Source: Oleidesulfovibrio alaskensis DSM 16109 (GTDB lineage: Bacteria > Desulfobacterota > Desulfovibrionia > Desulfovibrionales > Desulfovibrionaceae). Taken from it: a stretch of DNA of 64,000 nucleotides. The translations under genes and the position numbers were made by a program. Under the pieces are notes generated by a model. The model searched no databases. It saw only the letters and a program-made list of their open reading frames with translations, and was not told the DNA's origin. The stretch lies in the NCBI RefSeq assembly GCF_000482745.1, contig NZ_AXWQ01000006.1:248001-312000 (forward strand), in the 5' to 3' direction. Shown here piece by piece: positions 53,443 to 62,672 of the stretch. Each line of letters opens with the position of its first letter. The first letter of the stretch is position 1.

Positions 53443-54111
53443 TTACTGCACCCGCAGCGATGCCACCAGATTAAGCACGGCCAGCAGCACCTGTGCAGCC
53501 GCGGCATACACCCCCGTGGTATCGGCTCTGCACACGGCAAGACGCAGACGGCGTGTCCACGGCAGCAGCACACCGGCGGCGAAATCGGCCGCCGCATCCT
53601 GTGCTGCCGTATCTGCCTCGTTCCATGCGCGCGAAAGCAGATAGTACAGGTATTCCAGCTCAATGCACAGGTGGTCGGGCGGTTCGTTGGCAGAAACAGC
53701 CCGCTCCAGCCCGGCGGCCTGCAGGCGTTTCTGCATGGCCAGAGCCGCAGCCCCCATCATGCGCGGTTCCACGCCGTCCGCCGGGTCGGGATACAGAGAT
53801 TCATAAGGCAGTGCGGGGGCGCCGGCTTTATCATTGATGAACAGGCGGACATGTTCCGCCTGCAGGGCATCGCAGAATGCCGCGGCATCAGAACTGCCGT
53901 CTGCGGCGGGCAGGCGGGCTTGCAGAGCGGCAAGGGCATCAGTAAGGTGGGCCGCCTGTGCGGGCAGTGTGCCGAACCTTCCGGAAAGGTTTTCACGGCA
54001 CAGTTCAGCGCAGCGTTGCGAATCCAGCCCCCTGAACAGGGCATCGGCCAGCTCCAACGCATCCAATACGGACTGCCGGAACGCGGCATTCTCAGCGGGG
54101 TACGGACTCAT
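53443..54111 (-). CDS. TorD/DmsD-like molybdoenzyme chaperone
   Basis: 222 aa from the ATG at 54111, the start with AGGAGG seven bases upstream. It is all-helical, Ala-rich, with 'EHVRLFINDKAGAPALPYESLYPD' and 'PPDHLCIELEYLYYLL', the conserved TorD-family core. Such proteins bind the twin-arginine leader and apo-enzyme until cofactor is inserted. The obvious client is the molybdoenzyme encoded convergently. It is divergent from the CstR-like gene. Confidence 0.88.
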   Translation of the reverse strand: MSPYPAENAAFRQSVLDALELADALFRGLDSQRCAELCRENLSGRFGTLPAQAAHLTDALAALQARLPAADGSSDAAAFCDALQAEHVRLFINDKAGAPALPYESLYPDPADGVEPRMMGAAALAMQKRLQAAGLERAVSANEPPDHLCIELEYLYYLLSRAWNEADTAAQDAAADFAAGVLLPWTRRLRLAVCRADTTGVYAAAAQVLLAVLNLVASLRVQ

Positions 54112-54202
54112 GCGGCAACCTCCTGAAAAAAATAAAGACACCGTGTGCACTGACAGTACGTCAGCTGCGCACGAGGGGCAACAGATTACCGGGGCACAGA
54201 AA

Positions 54203-54493
54203 ATGGAAGAAATCAATACCGAGCAGGAACAGATAAAAAAGAACGTCATCCAGCGCATGAAGCGCGTGGAAGGACAGATACGCGGCATACAGCGCATGAT
54301 TGAAGAAGGTAAAGAATGCGAAGACATTCTGGTGCAGGTGCGCGCCGCGCGCTCGGCGCTGCAGTCGGCCAGCCGTCTGATACTCAAACGCTATCTGCTC
54401 AAATGCCATATCGATTCGCTGCGCAACAGCGACGATCCCACCGAACCGCTTGATAAAGTCATCGACGTGCTTTCCCACTATGTGGAAAGCTAG
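54203..54493 (+). CDS. CsoR/CstR-family (DUF156) repressor, CstR-like
   Basis: 96 aa from the ATG at 54203. The all-helical DUF156 fold is evident ('RMKRVEGQIRGIQRMIEEGKECEDILVQV', 'LKRYLLKCH' region). Both conserved cysteines are present (in 'GKECED' and 'LLKCH'). The copper-binding His of CsoR, four residues before the second Cys, is Tyr here, which favours a CstR-type persulfide sensor over a copper sensor. A matching operator lies in the redox operon promoter. The dyad CTGAC-AGTAC-GTCAG at about 54149-54163 may control the chaperone/repressor intergenic region. Confidence 0.9.
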   Translation: MEEINTEQEQIKKNVIQRMKRVEGQIRGIQRMIEEGKECEDILVQVRAARSALQSASRLILKRYLLKCHIDSLRNSDDPTEPLDKVIDVLSHYVES

Positions 54494-54511
54494 CTGCCGG
54501 TACTGTATCTG

Positions 54512-54546
54512 CAACGCGGCCTGCCTTTGCGGGCCGCGTTTTTTTA
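54512..54546 (+). terminator. Terminator of the CstR-like gene
   Basis: AACGCGGCC and GGGCCGCGTT form a stem around TGCCTTTGC, followed by seven T residues, about 20 bases after the stop. Confidence 0.88.
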
Positions 54547-54566
54547 TGCCCCGCACAGGACACAGC

Positions 54567-54594
54567 AAAAAAAAAGCCCCCGCAAGCGGGGGCC
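54567..54594 (-). terminator. Terminator of the betaine importer operon
   Basis: GCCCCCGC-AA-GCGGGGGC stem followed on the minus strand by nine T residues, about 40 bases after the substrate-binding protein stop. Confidence 0.88.
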
Positions 54595-54636
54595 TGTATC
54601 CGGCGGCACGGCAGACAAAACAGCTGCCTGCCGGTG

Positions 54637-55476
54637 CTACTGCTTCCAGGAAGCAACAAGTTCGGGGTACTTTTTCATAAAGCGTCTGGCGTTTTCCAGC
54701 GGAGTGCCGCCTTCCTGATTCCAGGCCATCAGCTCCTGCAGCTGCTCGGGCGTGTCATAGCGGAAGCTATCCAGAAACGCGTAGACTTCAGGCTTGTCGG
54801 ACTTGAGACCGGCACGCACAACGGTATTGATGTGTTCAGCCTCGCCCAGAACACCCTTGGGGTCTTCAAGGTATCTCAACTTCCACTTGCCGAACATCCA
54901 GTGAGGAGACCACGCGGTGACCACAACCCACTTGTCGCGGCGGATGGCATCACTCAGCGCGGCGGTCATGGTGGCACCGCTGCCTTCCACCAGTTCCATT
55001 TTATCCAGCCCGTAAGCGTCCATGACTTCTTCAGAGAGCTTCATCAGGCCGGCACCGGGATCAATGCCGATGATTTTACCGTCAAATTTGTCGGCGTTGG
55101 CGTTCAGTTCGGCTATGGACTGCACGGTGACATATTCGGGAACAGCCCAGCCCAGGCGGGCGCCGCCCACTATGGTGCCCAGGTCTTCAACCTTGTTGCC
55201 TACCTTTTTCAGATAATCGCCGTGGGTTACCGGCAGCCATGCGGTAACCATGCCGTCCATGTCGCCCGTAGAAACAGCCATCCACATGGCAGCAGCACCC
55301 ACAGGGGTGATCTCCACCTCGTATCCCATGTCTTCCAGCGCGGCTTTGGCCAGATTGGTGCTGGCTGTGGCGCAGTCCCATTCCACATAAGCAAGATTGA
55401 CCTTGCCCTTGGAAGCCGCCCACGCGGGGGTGGCAACAACAAGACTGAGCATGAGAGCAAAAAGAATTTTCTTCAT
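54637..55476 (-). CDS. Glycine betaine/proline-type ABC transporter substrate-binding protein
   Basis: 279 aa, with GGAGGA before the ATG and a signal peptide (about 1-20, 'FALMLSLVVATPAWAA'). The OpuAC fold is shown by 'VNLAYVEWDCATASTNLAKAAL', 'GDMDGMVTAWLPVTHGDYL' and 'VVTAWSPHWMFGKW'. Several Trp residues could form the aromatic cage for a quaternary amine. It is the last gene of a three-gene operon and delivers betaine-like osmolytes to the permease; exact ligand is inferred. Confidence 0.92.
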   Translation of the reverse strand: MKKILFALMLSLVVATPAWAASKGKVNLAYVEWDCATASTNLAKAALEDMGYEVEITPVGAAAMWMAVSTGDMDGMVTAWLPVTHGDYLKKVGNKVEDLGTIVGGARLGWAVPEYVTVQSIAELNANADKFDGKIIGIDPGAGLMKLSEEVMDAYGLDKMELVEGSGATMTAALSDAIRRDKWVVVTAWSPHWMFGKWKLRYLEDPKGVLGEAEHINTVVRAGLKSDKPEVYAFLDSFRYDTPEQLQELMAWNQEGGTPLENARRFMKKYPELVASWKQ

Positions 55477-55574
55477 GTGTTCCTCCGGAATTACATTCTT
55501 ACGGAAACAGAATACCCTGCCGGCATCCTGATGAAAGGCCGGACACCACTGCGGAATCCGGCCCGCACCTGCGG

Positions 55575-56414
55575 CTAGCGTCTGGCTGAGCGCGAGCCGA
55601 TTTTCTGCAGCAGCCGGTCAAGGCAGATGGCAACGATGACAATGCCGATACCGGCTTCAAAACCGCGGCCCATCTCAAGGCGCTGAATGGCTTTCCATAC
55701 TTCGCCGCCAAGACCCTTTGCACCGATCATGGCTGCAATGACCACCATGGACAGCGCCAGCATGACAGTCTGGTTGACACCCGCCATGATGGTGGGCGCC
55801 GCCAGAGGCAGTTCGAGCTTGCGCAGCCGCTGCCAGCGGTTGGTGCCGAAAGCTTCGGCGCACTCCACCAGCTCTACCGGAACCTGCCGGATACCAAGGC
55901 AGGTAAGCCTGATGACCGGCGGCATGGCGAACACCACAGTGGAAAAAATGGCCGCAACCTTGCCCAGCCCGAAAAACGGAATGGCGGGAATAAGATAAAC
56001 AAAGGCGGGCATGGTCTGCATTACATCGAGTACCGGCATGATAGCACGGTACGCCACTTTATTGATAGCGGCAAAAACACCCAGCGGCAGACCGATAAGC
56101 ACCGCAAGCAGCGTGGCCACAAGCACCAGAGCAATGGTGCTGACCGTGGCGGGCCACAGCCCCATGTTATACACAAGTCCCAGCCCCAGCAGGGCAAAAA
56201 GCCCCAGTCCTCTGCTGCCGGTGCCGCGCCAGGTCAGCAGGGCGACGGCAGGAATGAACAGCCACCACGGTATGAAGGCAAGACCGTGTTCCAGCACGGA
56301 AAGAGCGGCATCGGTAACCGCGGAAAACGCACGGGTTGCGCCGGAGCAGTGCACGACCAGAAAATCAATGACGCTTTCAAGCGTAGCGCCAACGGGAATG
56401 CGATAATCAATCAT
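55575..56414 (-). CDS. Glycine betaine-type ABC transporter permease (ProW/OpuAB-like)
   Basis: 279 aa. Six hydrophobic segments plus the cytoplasmic EAA-like loop 'LVECAEAFGTNRWQRLRKLELPLAAPTIMAGVNQTVM', matching ProW. 'DVMQTMPAFVYLIPAIPFFG' is also a family marker. The ATG overlaps the stop of the ATPase gene by one base (TAATG), so the two are coupled. It would form the membrane channel of the importer. Confidence 0.93.
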   Translation of the reverse strand: MIDYRIPVGATLESVIDFLVVHCSGATRAFSAVTDAALSVLEHGLAFIPWWLFIPAVALLTWRGTGSRGLGLFALLGLGLVYNMGLWPATVSTIALVLVATLLAVLIGLPLGVFAAINKVAYRAIMPVLDVMQTMPAFVYLIPAIPFFGLGKVAAIFSTVVFAMPPVIRLTCLGIRQVPVELVECAEAFGTNRWQRLRKLELPLAAPTIMAGVNQTVMLALSMVVIAAMIGAKGLGGEVWKAIQRLEMGRGFEAGIGIVIVAICLDRLLQKIGSRSARR

Positions 56415-57607
56415 TACTGGTCACCTCCTCTTTCAGCCAGCGCACCCAGCAGAAGGCCGCGCACAATGACACCTTTCATGCGGTTTTTCTCGTCCACAAC
56501 AGGCAGTGCATGGGGCAGTCCTGCCATCAGCGGAATAAGCTCAGCGGCGGGAGTGTCCACATTCACTGTCTGAATATCGCGACGCATGATGCTGTCTATG
56601 TCCCGTCTGTTTTCTTTTATAAGTGCGGAAACATCGTCAGCCGTGACAATGCCCAGCACACGATGCTCGCGGTCGAGAACAAAAAGGCTGGCTATGGCTG
56701 CGGCGCGCATTTTGCGCAGCGCTGTGCGCGGGCCGTCCACGCCCAGCACGGCCACGGCCTCGGAGCGCTTCATCACGGCACCGGCCGTCAGCACGCGTGA
56801 AATGTCCACAGATTCGACAAAACGGGCCACATAATCATCGGCCGGAGAGGTGAGAATATCTTCGGGAGTGCCTTCCTGCACCACGGCGCCGTCACGCATA
56901 AGCACAATGCGGTCGCCGATGCGCAGCGCCTCGTCCAGATCATGGCTGATGAAAACAATGGTCTTGTGCATTTCTTCCTGCAGGCGCAGCAACTCGTCCT
57001 GCATGTCCCGCCGGATAAGCGGATCAAGGGCGCTGAACGCTTCGTCCATCAGCAGAATATCGGGGTCCAGAGCCAGCGCACGGGCCAGCCCCACGCGCTG
57101 CTGCATGCCGCCGGAAAGCTGTGCCGGGCGGCTGGAAGCCCATTCCGCCAGTCCCACGCGTTCCAGCTGCTCCATGGCGCGGCGGGTACGTTCCGCCTGA
57201 CTCACGCCCATGACCTCCAGCCCGTATTCAGCGTTCTGCAGCACCGTACGGTGCGGAAAAAGTGCAAAATTCTGGAACACCATGCCCATCTTGCGCTGAC
57301 GGAAGTCGCGCAGTTCTCTGATGTCCATGGCGGTTACGTCTTCACCATCCACCAGCACCGTGCCGGCGGTGGGATCAATAAGTCTGTTGATGCAGCGTAC
57401 CAGCGTTGATTTGCCGCTGCCGGAAAGCCCCATCACCACCACAACCTCGCCCTGATCCACTTCAAACGAGGCACGGTTGACCCCAACGGCAAGACGGGTG
57501 CGGCGCTGGATTTCTTCTTTGCCAAGTCCCTGTTCGAGCAGCGGCAGAGCACGCTGCGGGTCGGAACCGAACACCTTTGTCAGATTTTCAATACGGATTT
57601 TAGCCAT
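56414..57607 (-). CDS. Glycine betaine-type ABC transporter ATPase with CBS domains (ProV/OpuAA-like)
   Basis: 397 aa from the ATG at 57607 (AGGAGGG upstream). 'IRIENLTKVFGSDPQRALPLL' is the OpuAA start. Walker A 'GLSGSGKST', signature 'LSGGMQQR' and Walker B 'ILLMDEAFSALD' are intact. Two CBS-like repeats (about 275-390) may sense ionic strength, as known in OpuA. First gene of the importer operon. About 740 bases of non-coding DNA with several dyads lie upstream. Confidence 0.94.
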   Translation of the reverse strand: MAKIRIENLTKVFGSDPQRALPLLEQGLGKEEIQRRTRLAVGVNRASFEVDQGEVVVVMGLSGSGKSTLVRCINRLIDPTAGTVLVDGEDVTAMDIRELRDFRQRKMGMVFQNFALFPHRTVLQNAEYGLEVMGVSQAERTRRAMEQLERVGLAEWASSRPAQLSGGMQQRVGLARALALDPDILLMDEAFSALDPLIRRDMQDELLRLQEEMHKTIVFISHDLDEALRIGDRIVLMRDGAVVQEGTPEDILTSPADDYVARFVESVDISRVLTAGAVMKRSEAVAVLGVDGPRTALRKMRAAAIASLFVLDREHRVLGIVTADDVSALIKENRRDIDSIMRRDIQTVNVDTPAAELIPLMAGLPHALPVVDEKNRMKGVIVRGLLLGALAERGGDQ

Positions 57608-57809
57608 CAACCCTCCTGGATAAGGAAAGGATAAAAGCCGGCCGCACACCTGTACGCCGGAGAACACGGTGTTCACCGGCAGCGGTTGTGTGTGGTCGTC
57701 TTCTTCGGAGGATACGGAGCGCGTGCGGCAAAAACCGCAAACGAGCTCTGGCAAGGATGACGCGGGAAACCCGCCGGTAATGCGGGGCAGGTCGTCTTCC
57801 GGGCGGCCC

Positions 57810-57831
57810 AATTGCCGAAACGTCGGCAATT
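57810..57831. promoter_or_regulatory. AATTGCCGA-N4-TCGGCAATT dyad upstream of betaine importer
   Basis: A perfect 9-bp inverted repeat with a four-base spacer, about 200 bases before the ATPase start. The size and spacing fit a dimeric regulator site. No protein is assigned. Confidence 0.5.
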
Positions 57832-57896
57832 ATCGGCAGCACTGGCCGGTTACAGGCGACAGCCTTGAAATACGGTATATGCGGATGCGGACATGC

Positions 57897-57922
57897 TGCC
57901 GGCAAAACACATGCCGGCAAAA
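57897..57922. repeat. Tandem TGCCGGCAAAA repeats
   Basis: The 11-base unit occurs at 57897-57907 and 57912-57922, 15 bases apart. It lies between the two dyads in the 57608-58344 gap and may be part of a control region. I see no gene in that gap. Confidence 0.35.
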
Positions 57923-57970
57923 AAACAGTATGAAAATATGCTGCTGCACATTTTCACACGCTCATGGACA

Positions 57971-57993
57971 CCTGAATGAATATCTCATTCAGG
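57971..57993. promoter_or_regulatory. CCTGAATGA-N5-TCATTCAGG operator-like dyad
   Basis: A perfect 9-bp inverted repeat with a five-base centre, of the TGAATGA...TCATTCA type common to TetR-family operators. It lies between the betaine importer and the RND efflux operon, about 350 bases before either start. No TetR gene is in the window, so the regulator is unknown. Confidence 0.5.
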
Positions 57994-58344
57994 CACAGCA
58001 TCTGTATCCTCCGAAACTTTCGCTACAGTGTTATATACTAGATTGTCTACCGGTGCATTTACGATGACATCATCAAGACAGCACCAGTTCCGATATTGAC
58101 AATATTACATATCATAATGAGAATGTCCACCCTCTGTTTTTTCCGCACTGAATCATGGCTTATTATAATCATCGTCAGTCCGCTGTGATTGTGCATGAAT
58201 AGCGGGTTGCGGCACATTCCGGAACCGCGTTGCGCCAGCCCGGCAGACACCGCCCCGCCGTGTTGTGCAGGCCCGTTGTGCTATGTTATATCGTCTTATT
58301 GTTGCTGCCTGTTTCCATGTTTTTTTCCCAAAGGAGTTTACCCC

Positions 58345-59493
58345 ATGACTCTGACCCGACGCTCTGCGTTTTTTCATCTGCCTGTGTTCACAGCCGTCAT
58401 CCTGTGTATGGTAATGCTTGCCGGCTGTGCCGAAGAACCGCAGGAACAGGGGCCGCCCCCTGTCAAGCCGGTAAAGGTGCTTACAGTGGGCAGTAAAGAC
58501 AAAGGGGTCAGGCGGGTGTTTCCCGGCAAGGTTGTTGCCGGTGAAAAGGTGGAGCTCGGCTTCAGAGTGGCCGGACAGCTGACCCGCTTTCCCGTCAAGG
58601 AAAGCCAGCATGTGGAACAGGGCCAGACCGTGGCCGAACTGGACAAAAGCGACTTCATCACCAAAGTGCGCAACATAGAATCGCAGCTGGGAGGGGCCAG
58701 AGCATCGCTCAATGAGGCCACGCTCAACTTTAAGCGCATGGAAACGCTGCTCGGACAGGACACCATATCAAAGGCGGACTACGACAAGGCACGGGCCTCG
58801 ATGGACAATGCCAACGCCAAGGTGCTTTCGCTGACCCAGCAGCTCAAGCAGGCCACGCAGGATCTGGAATACACAACGCTGCGGGCGCCTTTTTCCGGCG
58901 TCATCGCCAAAAAATACGTAAAGAATTACGAGCTGGTGCAGGCCCAGCAACCCGTTCTGAAGCTCGAAAACACCGACCGGCTTGATGTGGAGGTGGAAGT
59001 CCCCGAATTTGTCATTGCCCAGTTGCGGCATCAGGACAGAAAAAACATGCCTGCGCCTGTCGCCCGCTTTTCTGCCTTTCCTGGGCGGTCTTTCGAGCTG
59101 AGCCTTAAAGAATACCAGACATCTGCCAATCCGCAGACCCAGACCTATACCGTCACACTGACCATGCAGAGCCCCGACGACATACGGCTGCTGCCGGGCA
59201 TGACCGCCGACGTGGAGGGCACCCTGCCCTTCGGCGGCGACATCGATGCCACATCGCTGCCGGTTGCCGCCGTGGTGGGCGGCGAAGACGACCGCTCCTA
59301 CATATGGGTGCTGGACAAAGAAAGCATGACAGTATCACGCCGCGCCGTGGTTACGGGGGCCATACATGAAAACAAGGTGGCCATCACTCAGGGCCTTGAA
59401 CCCGGCATGACGGTTGTAGCCGCCGGAGCAAACTATCTGCACGAAGGACAGAAAGTACGCATCCTCAACGGCAAGATCGGGGGCGGGCAATGA
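58345..59493 (+). CDS. RND efflux periplasmic adaptor (membrane fusion) lipoprotein
   Basis: 382 aa from the ATG at 58345 with AAGGAG upstream. Lipobox MLAGC gives lipid-anchored Cys28. The order is typical: 'VFPGKVVAGEKVELGFRVAGQL' (barrel/lipoyl), a coiled-coil hairpin (about 90-170), 'LEYTTLRAPFSGVIAKKYV', and the membrane-proximal 'VAITQGLEPGMTVVAAGANYL'. It bridges the RND pump and an outer-membrane channel; no channel gene is adjacent. Its gene overlaps the pump gene (ATGA). Confidence 0.94.
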   Translation: MTLTRRSAFFHLPVFTAVILCMVMLAGCAEEPQEQGPPPVKPVKVLTVGSKDKGVRRVFPGKVVAGEKVELGFRVAGQLTRFPVKESQHVEQGQTVAELDKSDFITKVRNIESQLGGARASLNEATLNFKRMETLLGQDTISKADYDKARASMDNANAKVLSLTQQLKQATQDLEYTTLRAPFSGVIAKKYVKNYELVQAQQPVLKLENTDRLDVEVEVPEFVIAQLRHQDRKNMPAPVARFSAFPGRSFELSLKEYQTSANPQTQTYTVTLTMQSPDDIRLLPGMTADVEGTLPFGGDIDATSLPVAAVVGGEDDRSYIWVLDKESMTVSRRAVVTGAIHENKVAITQGLEPGMTVVAAGANYLHEGQKVRILNGKIGGGQ

Positions 59494-62400
59494 ACATTGC
59501 GGAATTCTGCATCGGCAAGCGCACGGTAAGTCTTGTACTTACGCTGGCGCTGACCGTGGGCGGCATACTGGCCTATATGAAGATGGGCAGGCTGGAAGAC
59601 CCTGCATTCACCATCAAGGATGCGCAGGTAATCACCACCTATCCGGGAGCCCTGCCCGCCGAGGTTGCGGAAGAAGTGACCGACGAGCTGGAAAGCGCCA
59701 TCCAGCAGCTGGGGCAGCTCAAGCGCATCGAATCGGTATCCATGCCGGGCATGTCCATCATCACCGTGCGCATAAAAGACAAATACGGCCCCGAGCTGCT
59801 GCCGCAGGTGTGGGACGAACTGCGCCGCAAAGTCAACGACGCCAGAGCCAAACTGCCTCCCGGTGCGGGCGACCCGCTGGTGGTGGACGACTACGGCGAC
59901 GTCTACGGTATTTTTCTGGCTGTGACGGCTGACGGTTTTTCCTACAAGGAACTTAACGACTATACGGATTTTCTGCGCAAGGAACTGCTCATGGTTCCCG
60001 ACGTGGCCAAGGTCACACTGTGGGGCACTCAGCAGGAAGCCATATATGTGGAAATCTCGCGCGCACGCATGCGCAGCATGGGGGTTTCTCTCAATACCGT
60101 GTACGACGCGCTGAAGGAAAACAACCTTGTGGTCGATTCGGGCCACGTGCGCGCGGGCCCCGATTACGTACGCATTCATCCCACCGGCGAAATCCGTTCC
60201 GTGGAAGAGCTGGGCAATCTGTTCATCAACGACCCCGCCGCCCCGCGGCTGGTGTATCTGAAAGACATAGCCACCATACGGCGCGACTATGTGCAGCCGC
60301 CCACAACCATCATGCGCCACAACGGCAGAATGGCTGTGGCCGTGGGCATTTCGCTGGCTCCCGGCGGCAACATAGTCACACTGGGCGAACGCGTGGACAA
60401 GCGCCTTGCAGAACTGGACGGCGTGACCCCCGTGGGCATCAACATCGACAAAATATATTTCCAGCCGGACTATGTGACCAAGGCGGTGAACAACTTTGCC
60501 GTCAGCCTGCTGGAAGCCATTGCCATCGTCATCGGCGTGCTGATGATTTTCATGGGGCTGCGCAGCGGCATTCTCATCGGCGCCATTCTGCTCATCACCG
60601 TCTGCGGGTCGTTCATTTTCATGAAGATGATGGACATCGAACTGCAGCGCATATCGTTGGGGGCGCTTATTATCGCGCTGGGCATGCTGGTGGATAACGC
60701 CATCGTGGTCACCGAAGGAATGCTGATACGCATCCAGAAAGGAGACAACCGGCTGGAAGCGGCGCGCGACGTGGTAAAGCAGAACATCTGGCCGCTGCTG
60801 GGCGCCACCGTCATCGCCATCATGGCATTTTCGGCTATCGGCCTTTCAGAAGACAATACCGGAGAATACTGCGGCTCACTTTTCTGGGTGCTGCTCATCT
60901 CCCTCATGCTCAGCTGGGTCACAGCCATCACCATCACGCCGCTGTTCTGCGAAATGTTTCTCAAAGGCGGTGAAGACACTGCGAAAGATCCCTACGGGGG
61001 CATCATCTTCCGCAGCTACCGCGCCCTGCTGGACAAATGCCTCCATTACCGCTGGTTCACCGTCGGCACCATGGTTGTGCTGCTGGGGTTGTCCGTGGCC
61101 GGTTTCGGCCTGCTGGAACAGAGCTTTTTCCCGCCTTCAACCCAGCCGCAGTTTCTGCTCGACTACTGGAAGCCTGAAGGAACCGACATACGCACCACCA
61201 GTGCAGACATGCACCTGATGGAAGAAGCCCTGAAAAAAGACGACCGGGTGGCTTTTACCAGCAGCTTTGTGGGCGGCGGTGCCCCGCGTTTCATGCTTGT
61301 TTATGCACCGGAAAAAAAATACTCCAACTACGGGCAGATAATCGTCACCGTCAAAGATTACCGGCAGATTGATTCCATAATAGCAGATTACCGCCCCGAA
61401 CTGGAGGAGCGGTTCCCCGCGGCGTTCTTTAAATTCAAGAAAATCCGTCTGGGCCCCGGCAGAGACGACCCCATCGAAGTGCGTTTCAGCGGGCCCGACC
61501 CCGAAGTTCTGCGACGGCTTTCGGTACAGGCGCAGGAACTGATACGCGCCAACCCCAATGCCCGCGGCATACGCGACAACTGGCGCCAGAAAGTCAAGCA
61601 GGTTGTCCCCGTGGTCAACGATGCCTCCGCCCGCAGGGCAGGCATCACACGTCCGGACATCGCCACCGCGCTGCGCACCGCATCATCCGGCACCACTGTG
61701 GGTATCTACCGCGAAGATGACACGCTTATTCCCATCATCGCGCGGCCGCCGGCGGACGAAATGAACGACGCATCGCGGCTTGCCGACGTGCAGGCGTGGA
61801 GCCCCACCGCCAAAGCCATGATTCCCGTGGGGCAGCTTGTCTCTTCGTTTGAAACCCGCATGGTCGACAACATCAGACAGTCACGCTTCCGCAAGCCGAC
61901 CATCACGGTGGCGTGCGAGCAGGTTTCCGGCCAGCCCAGTGCACTGTTCAAAGAACTGCGGCCGGTGCTGGAATCCATGCCGCTGCCCCGCGGATACACA
62001 CTGGAATGGGGCGGCGAGTATGAAGACAGCCGCGACGCACAGGCCGCGCTGTTCAGTTCCATACCGCCCACGCTGGCCATGATGGTGCTTATCACCGTCA
62101 TGCTGTTCAACGCGCTGCGCCAGCCGCTTATCATCTGGCTTACCGTGCCGCTGGCTTTCATCGGCGTCACATGGGGGCTGCTGGCCGCCGGACAGCCATT
62201 CGGCTTCATGGCCCTGCTCGGATTCCTGAGCCTTTCCGGAATGCTCATTAAAAACGCCATCGTGCTGCTGGACGAAATAGACACCCAGATACGGTCCGGC
62301 AAAGACAGGTACCATGCCATTCTGGACTCTTCGGTCAGTCGTATGCGGCCGGTTCTCATGGCTGCCAGCACCACCGTGCTGGGCATGCTGCCGCTGCTTA

Positions 62401-62522
62401 CCGATGCGTTTTTTGTGGCCATGGCGGTGACAATCATGGCAGGTCTCACCTTTGCCTCCATTCTCACCCTCATCGTAGTGCCGGTGCTGTACTCCATCTT
62501 CTTCCGCATCAGGGCGGCGTAA
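59490..62522 (+). CDS. RND efflux pump inner-membrane permease
   Basis: 1010 aa, normal length for an HAE-type RND pump. Twelve helices are arranged around two periplasmic domains. The proton-relay helix reads 'GMLVDNAIVVTEG', with Asn instead of the second Asp of the usual DD pair. 'GMLIKNAIVLLDEI' carries the conserved Lys of helix 10. It exports hydrophobic compounds by proton exchange with the adaptor. Substrates unknown; no local regulator is adjacent upstream. Confidence 0.95.
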   Translation: MNIAEFCIGKRTVSLVLTLALTVGGILAYMKMGRLEDPAFTIKDAQVITTYPGALPAEVAEEVTDELESAIQQLGQLKRIESVSMPGMSIITVRIKDKYGPELLPQVWDELRRKVNDARAKLPPGAGDPLVVDDYGDVYGIFLAVTADGFSYKELNDYTDFLRKELLMVPDVAKVTLWGTQQEAIYVEISRARMRSMGVSLNTVYDALKENNLVVDSGHVRAGPDYVRIHPTGEIRSVEELGNLFINDPAAPRLVYLKDIATIRRDYVQPPTTIMRHNGRMAVAVGISLAPGGNIVTLGERVDKRLAELDGVTPVGINIDKIYFQPDYVTKAVNNFAVSLLEAIAIVIGVLMIFMGLRSGILIGAILLITVCGSFIFMKMMDIELQRISLGALIIALGMLVDNAIVVTEGMLIRIQKGDNRLEAARDVVKQNIWPLLGATVIAIMAFSAIGLSEDNTGEYCGSLFWVLLISLMLSWVTAITITPLFCEMFLKGGEDTAKDPYGGIIFRSYRALLDKCLHYRWFTVGTMVVLLGLSVAGFGLLEQSFFPPSTQPQFLLDYWKPEGTDIRTTSADMHLMEEALKKDDRVAFTSSFVGGGAPRFMLVYAPEKKYSNYGQIIVTVKDYRQIDSIIADYRPELEERFPAAFFKFKKIRLGPGRDDPIEVRFSGPDPEVLRRLSVQAQELIRANPNARGIRDNWRQKVKQVVPVVNDASARRAGITRPDIATALRTASSGTTVGIYREDDTLIPIIARPPADEMNDASRLADVQAWSPTAKAMIPVGQLVSSFETRMVDNIRQSRFRKPTITVACEQVSGQPSALFKELRPVLESMPLPRGYTLEWGGEYEDSRDAQAALFSSIPPTLAMMVLITVMLFNALRQPLIIWLTVPLAFIGVTWGLLAAGQPFGFMALLGFLSLSGMLIKNAIVLLDEIDTQIRSGKDRYHAILDSSVSRMRPVLMAASTTVLGMLPLLTDAFFVAMAVTIMAGLTFASILTLIVVPVLYSIFFRIRAA

Positions 62523-62546
62523 CCGTACCCCGAACACCACTGCAGA

Positions 62547-62574
62547 GGCGGGCCTTACGGTCCGCCTTTTTTTG
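62547..62574 (+). terminator. Terminator of the RND operon
   Basis: GGCGGGCC-TTAC-GGTCCGCC stem with one G-U pair, followed by seven T residues, 25 bases after the pump stop. Confidence 0.88.
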
Positions 62575-62611
62575 CCTTCCCAACGATGAGAGACTTTTTT
62601 TACACAGCGTA

Positions 62612-62653
62612 TTGACCGGACAACCAGCCGGCGCTAATAGTTGCATCTGCAAC
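62612..62653 (+). promoter_or_regulatory. MarR gene promoter with overlapping operator dyad
   Basis: TTGACC (62612-62617), a 17-base spacer and TAATAG (62635-62640) make a good promoter. The predicted start lies inside the perfect dyad GTTGCA-TC-TGCAAC (62640-62653), typical of MarR-family sites. Autorepression is likely. Confidence 0.65.
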
Positions 62654-62672
62654 AATCATTTTTTACGTCACC

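Noticed and set aside
54203..54493. Copper-sensing CsoR assignment
   Set aside because: The copper-ligand His is replaced by Tyr, and the only matching operator controls a sulfur redox operon rather than copper genes.
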